Assembly (NCBI RefSeq): GCF_025244745.1
Contig: NZ_CP104213.1
Span: forward strand, 2,134,001-2,198,000
From: Deinococcus rubellus
GTDB taxonomy: Bacteria > Deinococcota > Deinococci > Deinococcales > Deinococcaceae
Reading direction: 5' to 3'
Length of the DNA stretch: 64,000 bases
Translations under genes and position numbers: made by a program
In this document: positions 49,074-59,167 of the stretch, in pieces
How the letters are laid out: each line of letters starts with the position of its first letter
Position numbering within the stretch: the first letter of the stretch is position 1
Notes under the pieces: generated by a model
The model's input: only the letters and a program-made list of their open reading frames with translations
Database searches by the model: none
Told to the model about the DNA's origin: nothing

Positions 49074-50423
49074 TCAGCTTACCCGCGCGGCCAGCTCATC
49101 GAGGTGCGCCTTGTCCTCCACCCGGCGCACCTGCGGGCTGAGCAGCGCCCACAGCGTGACCACGACGGCCCCCGCGCCCAGCACCGCCACCACCGGCCCT
49201 GGAGCAAAGCGGGCCGAGAGCAGGCTGAACATCACCATGCTGATGGGAATGGACGATCTGCCCACCACCATCCGAACGCTGAACACCCGGCCCTGAAACT
49301 CGCGCGGCACCTGTGACATCCAGATGGCCGCCGAGTGCGCCCCGGCAACCGGAAAGGCCAGACCGAAGATCAGCAACGCAGCGCAGGTCAGCGGCAAAGA
49401 ACGCGATAGGCCCATCACCATGACGGCCAGCGCCTGAATGAGCAGGGGCCCCAGCAGGCCGTAGATGCGCCGCCGCTTGAGGCCGCCCCAGGTGCTGATA
49501 ATCAGCCCGCCCAACAGCGTGCCGACGCCGGTGACGGTGGTCATCAGGGCGTAGCCTGTCTCGAAACTCATGCCGCGCTGCACGATGTCGGCGTCGAGCG
49601 TGAAGCGGGCCAGCAGGGTCTCGTAGAGATTGACACCCGCCGTGGCGAAATTGACGGCAGTCAGGGTGAGCAGCAGCAGCAGCAGCGGGCGGCGACAGCC
49701 CACATAGTGCCAGCCCAGCTTGAAATCAGCCCAGAAGTCAGTTTTTGCGCCGGGTTCGGGCCGCTCCTGGGGACTGGGAATCACCAGCATAAGCAGCACC
49801 AATGCAGCCACCACGAAACTCAGGGTATCGAGTGCCATCACCAGGGCGGTGCCGTTGGTCAGGTTCCACAGCCCGCCACTGAGGTGCTGCGGCAGGGCGA
49901 TGATCAGCGCAGCCAGCGCGGGCGCAGCGATGGCCCCAGCACTGTAGGTGGTCTGCATCATGCCGCTGGCGCGGGCAAGCTGGTGGTCGGGCAGCAGCAT
50001 GGCGTAGCTGGCCTCGAAAGCGCTCTCGTGAAATACCGCCGCCACCCGGCCCAGCACGACGCCGAGCAGCAGCAGTGGCACGTTCAGCGAACCGCTCCAG
50101 ATCATCAGGGTAATCAGCAGCGACACCACGGCGCTCAGGGCGTCGCAGCTCAGCATGATAGCGCGGCGGCTGTAGCGGTCTGTGAACGACCCGGCAAACG
50201 GCGCGAGGACGATCTGCGGCAGCGAGGTCAGCAGGCCCAGTGCACCGACCATCAACGCCAGTTGCGCCCGCTGCGAGTCGGCAGCGTAGACCACCGTGGT
50301 GAAGTAGATGGTGATGGCAAACCAGGCCACGTTGGTGGCCAGCAAACTGAGCGACTGCGACGCCCACAGAGTCAGGAAAGTGCGCCAGCCTCCCGGCACA
50401 GCTACAGGCGTATCCATTGTCAT
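49074..50423 (-). CDS. MFS exporter
   Basis: A 449-residue major facilitator with about 12 helices, of the MFS_3/EntS-like exporter group. The loop 2-3 motif reads GSFTDRYSRRAIM. It may export a siderophore or drug. TATACT lies 9 bases before ATG 50423; a Met two codons inside is also possible. Confidence 0.85.
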   Translation of the reverse strand: MTMDTPVAVPGGWRTFLTLWASQSLSLLATNVAWFAITIYFTTVVYAADSQRAQLALMVGALGLLTSLPQIVLAPFAGSFTDRYSRRAIMLSCDALSAVVSLLITLMIWSGSLNVPLLLLGVVLGRVAAVFHESAFEASYAMLLPDHQLARASGMMQTTYSAGAIAAPALAALIIALPQHLSGGLWNLTNGTALVMALDTLSFVVAALVLLMLVIPSPQERPEPGAKTDFWADFKLGWHYVGCRRPLLLLLLTLTAVNFATAGVNLYETLLARFTLDADIVQRGMSFETGYALMTTVTGVGTLLGGLIISTWGGLKRRRIYGLLGPLLIQALAVMVMGLSRSLPLTCAALLIFGLAFPVAGAHSAAIWMSQVPREFQGRVFSVRMVVGRSSIPISMVMFSLLSARFAPGPVVAVLGAGAVVVTLWALLSPQVRRVEDKAHLDELAARVS

Positions 50424-50498
50424 TCGTTCAGAAGTATACGCACCCATAGGGCAGGCAGCGGTGCTCAAGGGAAGCGTTCATCAGGGCTTTACAGATGA

Positions 50499-50533
50499 CA
50501 AAAAAGCGGGCCACTGCGCCTGGCAGGTGGCCC
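50499..50533 (-). terminator. Terminator after the stress-protein gene
   Basis: On the minus strand GGGCCAC and GTGGCCC arms, then GCTTTTTTG. Confidence 0.8.
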
Positions 50534-50553
50534 GACTCTTCCCTCTTCAGTTA

Positions 50554-51156
50554 TCAGACGGTTTGGTCGGTGGTGCCGCGCTGACTGGCGAGTGCGCCGC
50601 CGCCGCGCACCTGCGAGAGATCGACTGCGCCGCTGCGCTTGAGGATGCTCAGGGCCTCGTCGGACTTGTTGCCGCGCTCGCTACGGGCCACCACCAGCAC
50701 GTGCCCAGAGCGGATGCCCGCGTCGTAGGCCTCAGCGTCGGCAGCAGGAATGCCGAACTGGCGCAGCAATTTGACGTAGTCGCCGTGATCGGTTCCGGCC
50801 AGCGCCCCGAAGATGCCGCCCATGCCGCCGCCGCCCAGCACACCGAACAGCGCGGTGTAGAGACCGCCCATCGAGTAGATGCGGGTTTCAGGAATCAGCC
50901 AGATCAGCGCCCAGACGGGTAGGGCAATGGCCAGACCCGCCATGATGCCCAGCCCCATGCCGCGCAGCACACCGCTGACGCCTGCCGGTGCACCCTGCTC
51001 CGGCGAGATGCCGGTGTCCTGGGCGATATCATTCTCGGCCACGGGGTCATTGATACTGAAACCCAGATTGTCACGGTCAAAGCCGCGCGCTGCCAGATTC
51101 TGCAATGCCGTCTTGGCCTGGGCAGGTTCGCTAAAGAGTGCCACAACGCTTTCCAT
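50554..51156 (-). CDS. General stress protein (YflT/GSP17M-like N-terminus) with membrane hairpin
   Basis: A 200-residue protein. The N-terminal 45 residues (VVALFSEPAQAKTALQNLAARGFDRDNL) have the ferredoxin-like pattern of YflT/GSP17M stress proteins. A Gly-rich pair of membrane helices follows (about 65-120), then HVLVVARSERGNKSDEALSILKRSGA, a second alpha/beta piece. Such proteins are induced by general stress; molecular role unknown. Confidence 0.72.
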   Translation of the reverse strand: MESVVALFSEPAQAKTALQNLAARGFDRDNLGFSINDPVAENDIAQDTGISPEQGAPAGVSGVLRGMGLGIMAGLAIALPVWALIWLIPETRIYSMGGLYTALFGVLGGGGMGGIFGALAGTDHGDYVKLLRQFGIPAADAEAYDAGIRSGHVLVVARSERGNKSDEALSILKRSGAVDLSQVRGGGALASQRGTTDQTV

Positions 51157-51222
51157 AGCAGCGTTTTATCACGCCGGAGTGGGGGGAAGCCAGGGTCAAA
51201 GCGGCAGTGGAGGTGTACGGAA

Positions 51223-51399
51223 GTGTTCATGAGCGGGGTGGAGATCAAGGCTTACGGTGCCAAGCACTCTCCCATTCCTGACGCGGACCGCCTGGTCATA
51301 CTGGCTTTTTATCTGGATGAGGAACAAGTGACCACTGCCGCTGGCATTCAGCAGGCCAACCTCAGCCAGTTGCTCCAAATAGCGTGGCTCAGTAGCTAA
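51223..51399 (+). CDS. Small hypothetical protein or gene fragment
   Basis: A 58-residue frame, GTG start 9 bases after GGAGG (51209-51213). The sequence (VEIKAYGAKHSPIPDADRLVILAFYLDEEQVTTAAG ... ANLSQLLQ) has the pattern of a helical domain found as xxDRxLxLAYYL in larger proteins, so this may be a truncated copy. A minus-strand frame here (51196-51378) is a weaker rival. The following 127 bases up to guaA show nothing. Confidence 0.4.
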   Translation: MFMSGVEIKAYGAKHSPIPDADRLVILAFYLDEEQVTTAAGIQQANLSQLLQIAWLSS

Positions 51400-51526
51400 C
51401 GGGCGTAGACTCAGGCATCCGTGTATGTTGGTTTCGGCAAAACGCCGTGCTGGACGGGCTTTCTGAAACTAACAGGTAGACAACTTTTCACTCACCAGCT
51501 ACTGAATCAAGTGGTTGGCTGTTAGT

Positions 51527-53059
<1,533 letters not shown>

Positions 53060-53542
53060 CCACCCATTGTAGGGACACGTCGACGAATCAAGAAAGGCGA
53101 AGGGCCGCCCCTGGGCCTGGGGCCACAAGTCAGGGCAGGCCAAATGCTTCTGGCAAAAGCCAGGGCGACTTCACTCCCCTCTCAACGCCGCCGCCTGGAT
53201 AGAACATGGTGAAGCCAGCGACTTCCGAGGAGATCATCATGCCGGACCAGAACCGGGATGATCCGCGTTTCAAGGTGCAGCCCACACCAGAAACCGGGCA
53301 GACAGACGCCTGGACGCCCGTTTCGGACGACAAAATGCAGCCAGACAGCAGCGGTCAGCATGGGCGACCCACCGACGATTCCGACCCCGGCCATAGCCGA
53401 GCGTCGCCGATCCCGTTTAGAGAAAAGGGCTTATATCCCCGCCCTGAAGGACGGGGATATAAGCCCTCGGCACCGCAGGTGCCGCAAAGCTAAAGCACCA
53501 CACGGGCTAGAAATCTAGTGGTTTATCTGCTACCATGTGCAT

Positions 53543-53956
53543 ATGGCCGAAGAGCGTTCAACACGACATGCACACTTCAATTTGAACTACCATCTGGTGT
53601 TCACGCCGAAGTACCGCCGTCGTTCGTTCTTCGGCCCGTCCCGTGACCGCCTGATGGAGATTTTCACGGCTACCTGCGCTGAACGGGATTGGCTCATCCG
53701 GGGCATGGAGGTCATGCCGGACCACGTGCATGTGTTCGTGTCCTGCCCGCCGAAATGGGCACCGTCCGACATCGCCAAGATTCTGAAGGGCGTCTCAGCT
53801 CGGCTTCTCCTTCAGGAGTTCCCCGAGCTGAAGCGGCGCGGCCACCTGTGGACGAATGCCTACTACGTCGGGTCGGCGGGCAACATCTCCGCCGAGGTGA
53901 TTCAGCGGTACATCGAAGGGCAGCGCAAAGGGCAGGTGGAAGACGATGGGGTTTAA
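53543..53956 (+). CDS. tnpA: TnpA, Y1 HUH transposase (copy 2)
   Basis: Same protein as copy 1 except Glu for Gly at the third residue (MAEERS for MAGERS). HUH motif DHVHVFV intact; full length. Confidence 0.93.
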   Translation: MAEERSTRHAHFNLNYHLVFTPKYRRRSFFGPSRDRLMEIFTATCAERDWLIRGMEVMPDHVHVFVSCPPKWAPSDIAKILKGVSARLLLQEFPELKRRGHLWTNAYYVGSAGNISAEVIQRYIEGQRKGQVEDDGV

Positions 53957-55100
53957 GGCCATGAAATATAGGCTTTTCCCGAACGTCACGCAGGAGAAGG
54001 CGTTGGATACCACGCTGTACCTGTGCCGCCAGTTGTACAACGCGGCCCTTGAGGAACGCAGGGGAGCCTACAAGAAAAGCGGCGTCTCGGTCCGCTACTA
54101 CGAACAGAAACGCGCCCTGACTGAAATCAAGGCCGACCTGCCGGAGTACAAGGGAATCCACTCCCAGGTGTTGCAGGACGTCATAGAGCGGCTGGACAAA
54201 TCCTTCAAGGGATTCTTTCGGCGGGTCAAGGCAAAACAGACTGCCGGGTATCCGAGGTTCAAAGGGCGCAACCACTACGACTCCTTTACTTACCCGCAAG
54301 CGGGTAAGACGGGGGCGATGCCCCTGGAAGATTCTGGGAAGGTCGACCTCTCCAAGATTGGGAACGTGCGCTGCACGTTCCACCGTCCGCTTGAAGGGCA
54401 GGTCAAGACGGCCACCGTCAAGCGGGAGGGTGACAAGTGGTTCATCGTGTTTGCCTGCGAGGTCGAAGCTGCACCCCTCCCCGCGACGGGTGACGTGATT
54501 GGGATTGACCTCGGCACGAATCCAAACTTCCTCATCACGTCGGACGGCGAGTTCGTTCCGGCTCCCCGTCACTTCAAGAAGTCGGAGCGCAAAATTGGCC
54601 TGCTTCAGCGGGCCGCCAGCAAGAGGAAGCGGGGCAGCCGCCGCCACAAGGCGCTGAAGCGTCAGGTCGCTGCTGAGCATCGCCGGGTCGCCAATCGTCG
54701 CCGGGACTTCCACCACAAGACGGCCCGCACTCTGGTGAATCGCCACGACACCGTGTTTCACGAAGACCTCAACATCATCGGGCTGGCCCGTTCCCGTACC
54801 GCCAAAGGTGTACTGGACGCGGGTTGGGCCAGCTTCATCAACATCCTCTCCCTCAAAGCTGCGAACGCTGGTCGGAGAGTTCTCGGGGTTGACCCGAAAT
54901 ATACGAGTCAGGACTGTCACCAGTGTGGGCATCGCCAGAAAATTAAAATCGGCCATGCCTACCTGTGTGCCAACTGCGGACTGGACATGCACCGCGATGT
55001 CCATGCCGCTTTGAATATCCTGAATCGGGGCAGGGATGCTGCCTTCTGCGAGAGCGTGCAATCTCCGGCGCTTGCTGACCAGAGAAGCCTCGCCCTTTAG
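53946..55100 (+). CDS. tnpB: TnpB, RNA-guided nuclease (copy 2)
   Basis: Same as copy 1 except Arg for His in LVNRHDTVF. All three RuvC acidic residues and the zinc-finger cysteines are kept, so it should be active. Its omega-RNA would carry a different guide because the flank differs. The Met at 53961 is an alternative start. Confidence 0.93.
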   Translation: MGFKAMKYRLFPNVTQEKALDTTLYLCRQLYNAALEERRGAYKKSGVSVRYYEQKRALTEIKADLPEYKGIHSQVLQDVIERLDKSFKGFFRRVKAKQTAGYPRFKGRNHYDSFTYPQAGKTGAMPLEDSGKVDLSKIGNVRCTFHRPLEGQVKTATVKREGDKWFIVFACEVEAAPLPATGDVIGIDLGTNPNFLITSDGEFVPAPRHFKKSERKIGLLQRAASKRKRGSRRHKALKRQVAAEHRRVANRRRDFHHKTARTLVNRHDTVFHEDLNIIGLARSRTAKGVLDAGWASFINILSLKAANAGRRVLGVDPKYTSQDCHQCGHRQKIKIGHAYLCANCGLDMHRDVHAALNILNRGRDAAFCESVQSPALADQRSLAL

Positions 55101-55132
55101 GGCGGGGAGTCATCACTCGGAGCCAATCCGGG
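54999..55132 (+). ncRNA. Predicted omega-RNA (reRNA) of TnpB copy 2
   Basis: As for copy 1: the tnpB 3' end, the right-end hairpin 55088-55107, then the flank TCGGAGCCAATCCGGG (55117-55132) as guide. The 5' boundary is approximate and its existence inferred from the family. Confidence 0.5.
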
Positions 55133-55165
55133 AACAGATGCAACCCAGGCCGCCCAGTTTGAGGC

Positions 55166-55624
55166 ATGATGAACCTCATGACGACTTCAGATCAGACCGC
55201 CCCCAACCCCGCCAACATCTACACCGCCGCCGCCACCGCCGAGGGCGGGCGGGCCGGACACATCAGCAGCAGCGACGGCCACCTGAAGCTCGACCTGAGT
55301 GTGCCCAAAGAAATGGGCGGCGAGGGCGGCAGCGGCACCAACCCCGAGCAGCTCTTCGCGGCGGGCTACGCGGCCTGCTTTCAGGGCGCGATGGGCGTGG
55401 TCGGGCGGCGCATGAAGGTGGACACCGCCCAGAGCGAGGTCACCGCCGAGGTGGGCCTGCAAAAGTCCGGCCTGGCCTTCAAGCTCGACGTGGAACTGCG
55501 CGTCAGGATTCCCGGCATGGACCGTGCCACCGCCGAGGAAGTCGTCAAGGCGGCCCACAGCGTCTGTCCCTACAGCGTGGCGACCCAGGGCAACGTGGAC
55601 GTGCGCCTGGTTGTCCTCGACTGA
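55166..55624 (+). CDS. ohr: Organic hydroperoxide resistance protein (Ohr)
   Basis: A 152-residue thiol peroxidase. The family start (NIYTAAATAEGGRAGHI), reactive Cys in GYAACFQGA (about 71) and resolving Cys in HSVCPYSVAT (about 137) are all present. It detoxifies organic peroxides with a dithiol reductant. Three in-frame ATGs (55166, 55169 and 55178) are possible starts. IS copy 2 ends 49 bases upstream and so may have changed its promoter. Confidence 0.93.
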   Translation: MMNLMTTSDQTAPNPANIYTAAATAEGGRAGHISSSDGHLKLDLSVPKEMGGEGGSGTNPEQLFAAGYAACFQGAMGVVGRRMKVDTAQSEVTAEVGLQKSGLAFKLDVELRVRIPGMDRATAEEVVKAAHSVCPYSVATQGNVDVRLVVLD

Positions 55625-55647
55625 ATCCTGTCAACCAGCCCTGATCC

Positions 55648-55696
55648 AGCCGGGCCGCACCGTCTTCCATGGCCGTGCGGCCCGGCTTTATCTTTG
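55648..55696 (+). terminator. Terminator after ohr
   Basis: AGCCGGGCCGCAC and GTGCGGCCCGGCT form a perfect 13-bp stem, followed by TTATCTTTG. The rest of the 296-base gap to ndh shows no gene. Confidence 0.85.
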
Positions 55697-55920
55697 TGGA
55701 TCTGCTGAAGGCGCGCCTGTGGCACTGGCCCCTCTCACGCGCCGCAGTGACGGGATGGCGTCACCCGTGAAGTTCACCTTTTCTCGCAGTCCAGACCGGC
55801 CATTGGTGTACACTGAACACTGTTGCCTGACGGTCAAGCGTGGCCGCAGGACGTGCAGCGAAACCCACAAACCGAAGCGGGGTGGGTCAAGCTCGTGAAT
55901 TCGTTCACAGGAGAAAGGAC

Positions 55921-57060
55921 ATGAAAACCATCATTCTCGGCGCTGGTTACGCGGGCCTCGCGGTGGCGACCAAGCTCAAGCCCCACCCTGACCTCGACGT
56001 CACTCTGGTCGAACAAAACCCCTACCACACCTTCGAGACCCGTCTGCATGAGGCGGCGGCCCACAACACCAAGGTGACGGTGCCGCTCGCGCCGCTGCTG
56101 CGCGGCACCGGAGTCAAGCTCGATCTGGCCGTCATCAGCGAGGTCAACCTCGATACCAAAGAGGTCAAGACCAAAGACGGCCCCACCTACCACTACGACA
56201 CCCTGATCGTGGGCCTGGGATCGGTGACCAACTTCTACCGCATTCCGGGGCTGGCCGAGAACGCCGCCGAACTCAAGGAACTCAAGGACGCCGATCAGAT
56301 CTTCGATTACGTCAACCGCACCTACGACGCGGGCTACAGCGGCAACCGCGACATCGTGGTGGGCGGCGCAGGCCTGACTGGCGTAGAACTCGTCACCGAG
56401 CTGGCGCAGCGCAACGAGTCGCTGAGCAAAGCGCGCGGCATCGCCCCGTTCAAGATTTACCTGGTCGAAGCGGGCCCGGCCATCCTGCCGGTCATCGACG
56501 CTGCCCTGCGCGTCAAGGCCGAGAAGGTGCTGCGTGACTACGGCATCGAGATTCTGACCGGCAACCGCTTGATGCAGGCCACTGCCGACAGCGTCACGGT
56601 GCAGACCGCCGACGGCCAGCAGCGCGTCATCGCCGCGGGCAAGATCATCTGGACCGGCGGCATTCAGGCGCGCGACATCGTCAAGGCCCAGAACATCAAG
56701 AAGGGCCCCGGCGGACGCATCGTGGTGGACAACGACCTGCGGATTCCCGAGTACCCCGACGTGTTCGTGGTCGGCGACATGAGCCTGGCGCTCAATCAGC
56801 AGGACAAGCCGGTGCCCACCACTGCCCAGCACGCCGGGCAGCAGGGCCGCCTGACCGGCGACAACCTGATGCGGATGGTGCGCGGTCAGCCGCTGCATGC
56901 CTACGTGCCCAGCACCCTGGGCGAGTTCGTCAGCCTGGGCGGCATCATGGCCGTCGGCTGGATGAAGTTGCCCTGGAACCAGAAGCTCGCCATCACCGGC
57001 GGCCTGGCCCACGTGATGAAGCGCGCCTCCGAGTGGAGATGGCGGGCCAGCATCGAGTAA
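55921..57060 (+). CDS. ndh: Type II NADH:quinone dehydrogenase-like flavoprotein
   Basis: A 379-residue FAD enzyme that moves electrons from NADH to quinone without pumping protons. FAD motif ILGAGYAGLAVATKL (4-18), NADH motif IVVGGAGLTGVELVTELA (about 146-163), and VFVVGDMSLA (about 282-291) are clear. The C-terminal ends in an amphipathic, basic segment (LAHVMKRASEWRWR), as in membrane-bound Ndh-2. GGAGAAAGGAC leads into the ATG. Confidence 0.88.
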   Translation: MKTIILGAGYAGLAVATKLKPHPDLDVTLVEQNPYHTFETRLHEAAAHNTKVTVPLAPLLRGTGVKLDLAVISEVNLDTKEVKTKDGPTYHYDTLIVGLGSVTNFYRIPGLAENAAELKELKDADQIFDYVNRTYDAGYSGNRDIVVGGAGLTGVELVTELAQRNESLSKARGIAPFKIYLVEAGPAILPVIDAALRVKAEKVLRDYGIEILTGNRLMQATADSVTVQTADGQQRVIAAGKIIWTGGIQARDIVKAQNIKKGPGGRIVVDNDLRIPEYPDVFVVGDMSLALNQQDKPVPTTAQHAGQQGRLTGDNLMRMVRGQPLHAYVPSTLGEFVSLGGIMAVGWMKLPWNQKLAITGGLAHVMKRASEWRWRASIE

Positions 57061-57080
57061 CAGCTTTCGATTTGACTTTC

Positions 57081-57110
57081 AGGAGTGGACACGGCGTCCG
57101 CTCCTTTTTT
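57081..57110 (+). terminator. Terminator after ndh
   Basis: AGGAGTGGAC-ACGGC-GTCCGCTCCT followed by TTTTT. Confidence 0.85.
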
Positions 57111-57187
57111 GGGTTCGAGCAGACCAACACCCACCCGGGCGAGATGTCGCTGAAACGGGTTCCGTTTAGTTCTACTCCTGTCGGTCA

Positions 57188-57218
57188 GATTGAATCCTTT
57201 TCTAACAACGATTCAATC
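57188..57218. promoter_or_regulatory. Inverted repeat upstream of the DUF4388 gene
   Basis: GATTGAATC and GATTCAATC, a perfect 9-bp inverted repeat separated by 13 bases, in an AT-rich patch about 80 bases before the next gene. It could be an operator. There is no T tract to make it a terminator. Confidence 0.4.
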
Positions 57219-57295
57219 CGCGTCCGGATGACCTCCGGTCCGGTCCGGCGTGTACTGGCAACAGAGAAGGTCAGACACGCTACACTGCTCAATAT

Positions 57296-57823
57296 ATGTT
57301 GCGGGGCGACCTGACTGAATTTCCACTTCTGAACGTGCTCCAGATGCTGACCAACGGCGCGGCGAGCGGTAGGGTACACGTCTCGCATCCGCGCGGCGGC
57401 GATCTGTGGTTGCAGGGCGGCGAGGTCGTTCACGCCGAAGCGCTCACCCGTGAAGGCGACGATGCCCTCGATCTGCTGGCCTCGGTCAACGGCGGCGAGT
57501 TCACCTTCGACCCGGCGCAGCCTGCGCCCAAGCGCACTGTCGAGATGCGGCGCACATCGCTGCTGAGGCATCTCAGCGTCAGCAGCGACGACTGGCGCGA
57601 GTTGCTGCGCTTCTTTCCCTACTGGGACCGCCCGCTGACCTTCACACCGCGCTGGTCCGAACAGCAGCCGGTGACCCGCTCGCAGTTTCGCACCCTCAAT
57701 CAGGTGGGCAAGCTGCCGCTGGGCGATCTGGTGGCCCAGAGCGATCTCTCGCCGCGCGCCACCCTGGAACTGCTGCGCCCTTTCGTGCAGTCGGGCCTGG
57801 TCGATTCCGGCGCACGCCTCTGA
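57296..57823 (+). CDS. DUF4388 (PATAN-like) domain protein
   Basis: A 175-residue protein. The N-terminal part (GDLTEFPLLNVLQMLTNGAASGRVHV...GDLWLQGGEVVHAE...GDDALDLLASVNGGEFTFDP) is the DUF4388/PATAN pattern, found in signalling proteins of gliding and stress-resistant bacteria. The C-terminal half is a winged-helix-like helical region (LGDLVAQSDLSPRATLELLRPFVQSGLV). TACACT lies 9 bases upstream of the ATG. Likely an adaptor in signalling; partner unknown. Confidence 0.78.
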   Translation: MLRGDLTEFPLLNVLQMLTNGAASGRVHVSHPRGGDLWLQGGEVVHAEALTREGDDALDLLASVNGGEFTFDPAQPAPKRTVEMRRTSLLRHLSVSSDDWRELLRFFPYWDRPLTFTPRWSEQQPVTRSQFRTLNQVGKLPLGDLVAQSDLSPRATLELLRPFVQSGLVDSGARL

Positions 57824-57908
57824 ACAGCCTGGCGCAGGCCCTTTCAGCGCAGATCTCCGCTTCGTGACCTCGCCGGGCGGGCCAGCGGCCTTCGCCCAGG
57901 GCTGAGCG

Positions 57909-58610
57909 GTGCCCGCGCCCACCTCGCTTCGCACCATCTGCACCGTGCCGCTGACGCCTGGCCACAATCCGCACGACCCGGCGCTGTGGGAGCGGGTCTT
58001 CCGGGGCTGGCAGGTGCGGTGGCTGCCCGGCTCAGAACCCGGTGCAGATGTGGAGCGGGCCGTCGCGCTCGTCAAGACCGAAGACCAGGCGCAGGTGCGG
58101 CGCGGCGCGCTCGTCTATGCCCGCTGGCCGCAGGCGGACTTGGCCCTGCCTGCGCTGGTCAATCTCACGGACGACAGACAGTTCGTGACGGTGCGGGTCT
58201 TCGCCACGTATCTCACTGAAGTTCAGCGCCTCGCCGAACAGCTCACCGAAGCGATGCTGCGCGAGTCGGCCTTCGATTTCGGGCCGGGCGTACGGGTGTC
58301 GCTGGCCATCAGCGTCGGCGGCGTGCGGGCCGATCTGACCAGCGGGCGGGTGCAGGTGCGGCACGGCAGCGCCCTGAAAGGCTTTTACGACACCAACAAA
58401 TATGCGCTCAACACCACCCTGGTCGTGCTGATTTCGACCCTGCTGATTTTCGTGCTGGTCACGCCGGACGGCAACTTCACGCCGCTGGACAAGTTCTACG
58501 GCCTGATGGAGCGTATTCTTTCGGCCGTACTGCTCAACAGCCTGCTGCTGGCCTCGCAGTTTCTGTTTTTTGCCCGTCACCGCCGCGTCATCGACTGGGA
58601 AAAGCCCTGA
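57909..58610 (+). CDS. Hypothetical membrane protein upstream of lysU
   Basis: A 233-residue protein, GTG start. About 165 soluble residues with an alpha/beta pattern, then two membrane helices (TLVVLISTLLIFVLV and ILSAVLLNSLLLASQFLFFA) and a short basic tail. No family recognised. It ends 27 bases before lysU on the same strand. Confidence 0.65.
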   Translation: MPAPTSLRTICTVPLTPGHNPHDPALWERVFRGWQVRWLPGSEPGADVERAVALVKTEDQAQVRRGALVYARWPQADLALPALVNLTDDRQFVTVRVFATYLTEVQRLAEQLTEAMLRESAFDFGPGVRVSLAISVGGVRADLTSGRVQVRHGSALKGFYDTNKYALNTTLVVLISTLLIFVLVTPDGNFTPLDKFYGLMERILSAVLLNSLLLASQFLFFARHRRVIDWEKP

Positions 58611-58637
58611 TACCGCCGGACGTGGCAGACTGGCCGC

Positions 58638-59147
58638 ATGCCCCGTATCTGGAAATTCGGCGACAGCGTCAACACCGACGACATCCTGCCCGGCAAGTTC
58701 GCTCCATTCATGGCCGGTGAGGACCTGTTTCAGACCTACGCCTTTCACTACATCCGCCCAGAGTTCGCCGCCGAGGTGCGGCCCGGCGACGTGCTGATCG
58801 GAGGCCGCAACTGGGGCCTGGGCAGCAGCCGCGAGTACGCCCCGGCGGCCCTCAAGAAACTGGGGGTGGGCGGCATCATCGCGCCGAGCTTCGCCCGCAT
58901 CCATTACCGCAACCTGCTCAACCTCGGCATTCCCGCCTTCGAGGCCGATCTGCTCGGTTCTCTCAACGACGGTGACGAGGTGACGCTCGATATTGAGACC
59001 GGTAGACTCACACGCAGCGCAGACACCTTTCAGCTGACCCCGCCGCCCGCCTTTCTGACCGAGGCGCTCAAGGAAGGCAGCATTCTGGCGTTCTACAAAA
59101 AGCACCAGCGCTTTCCCGGCGAGCCGCCCACTCCAGATCAGGCGTGA
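58638..59147 (+). CDS. lysU: Homoaconitase / aconitase-family small subunit (AAA lysine pathway)
   Basis: A 169-residue swivel-domain subunit. GDSVNTDDILPGKFAPFM at the start, GGRNWGLGSSREYAPAALKKLGVGGIIAPSFARIHYRNLLNLGI in the middle. It pairs with a large Fe-S subunit (LysT, not here) to turn homocitrate into homoisocitrate. It might serve as LeuD, but its similarity in pattern to Thermus LysU and its position before lysW-lysX favour the lysine pathway. Confidence 0.88.
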   Translation: MPRIWKFGDSVNTDDILPGKFAPFMAGEDLFQTYAFHYIRPEFAAEVRPGDVLIGGRNWGLGSSREYAPAALKKLGVGGIIAPSFARIHYRNLLNLGIPAFEADLLGSLNDGDEVTLDIETGRLTRSADTFQLTPPPAFLTEALKEGSILAFYKKHQRFPGEPPTPDQA

Positions 59148-59167
59148 GGGCAAGGTAAACTGAACCT

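Larger units (their letters stand above)
53421..55116 (+). mobile_element. IS200/IS605-family element, copy 2 (tnpA + tnpB)
   Basis: 1696 bp, the same length and orientation as copy 1, 9559 bases further on. About seven base differences were noticed: four in the tip of the left hairpin, one between the hairpin and tnpA, one in tnpA and one in tnpB. Flanked on the left by TTTAG (53416-53420) and on the right by unrelated sequence. The left hairpin is 53427-53466, the right one 55088-55107. Confidence 0.92.
53239..55162 (+). pseudogene. Small hydrophilic gene split by IS copy 2
   Basis: The 5' part (53239-53420) begins MPDQNRDDPRF with GAGGAG 6 bases before the ATG, and is polar and Asp/Pro/Gln-rich. 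Taking out 53421-55116 but keeping TTTAG continues the frame for 15 residues (SRSQSGNRCNPGRPV is their order) to TGA at 55160-55162, 3 bases before the ohr gene. The restored protein has about 76 residues; function unknown. As it stands the frame reads into the element. Confidence 0.5.

Noticed and set aside
55688..55870. 60-residue minus-strand frame between ohr and ndh
   Set aside because: It runs antisense through the ndh leader, has no ribosome site and no recognisable pattern.
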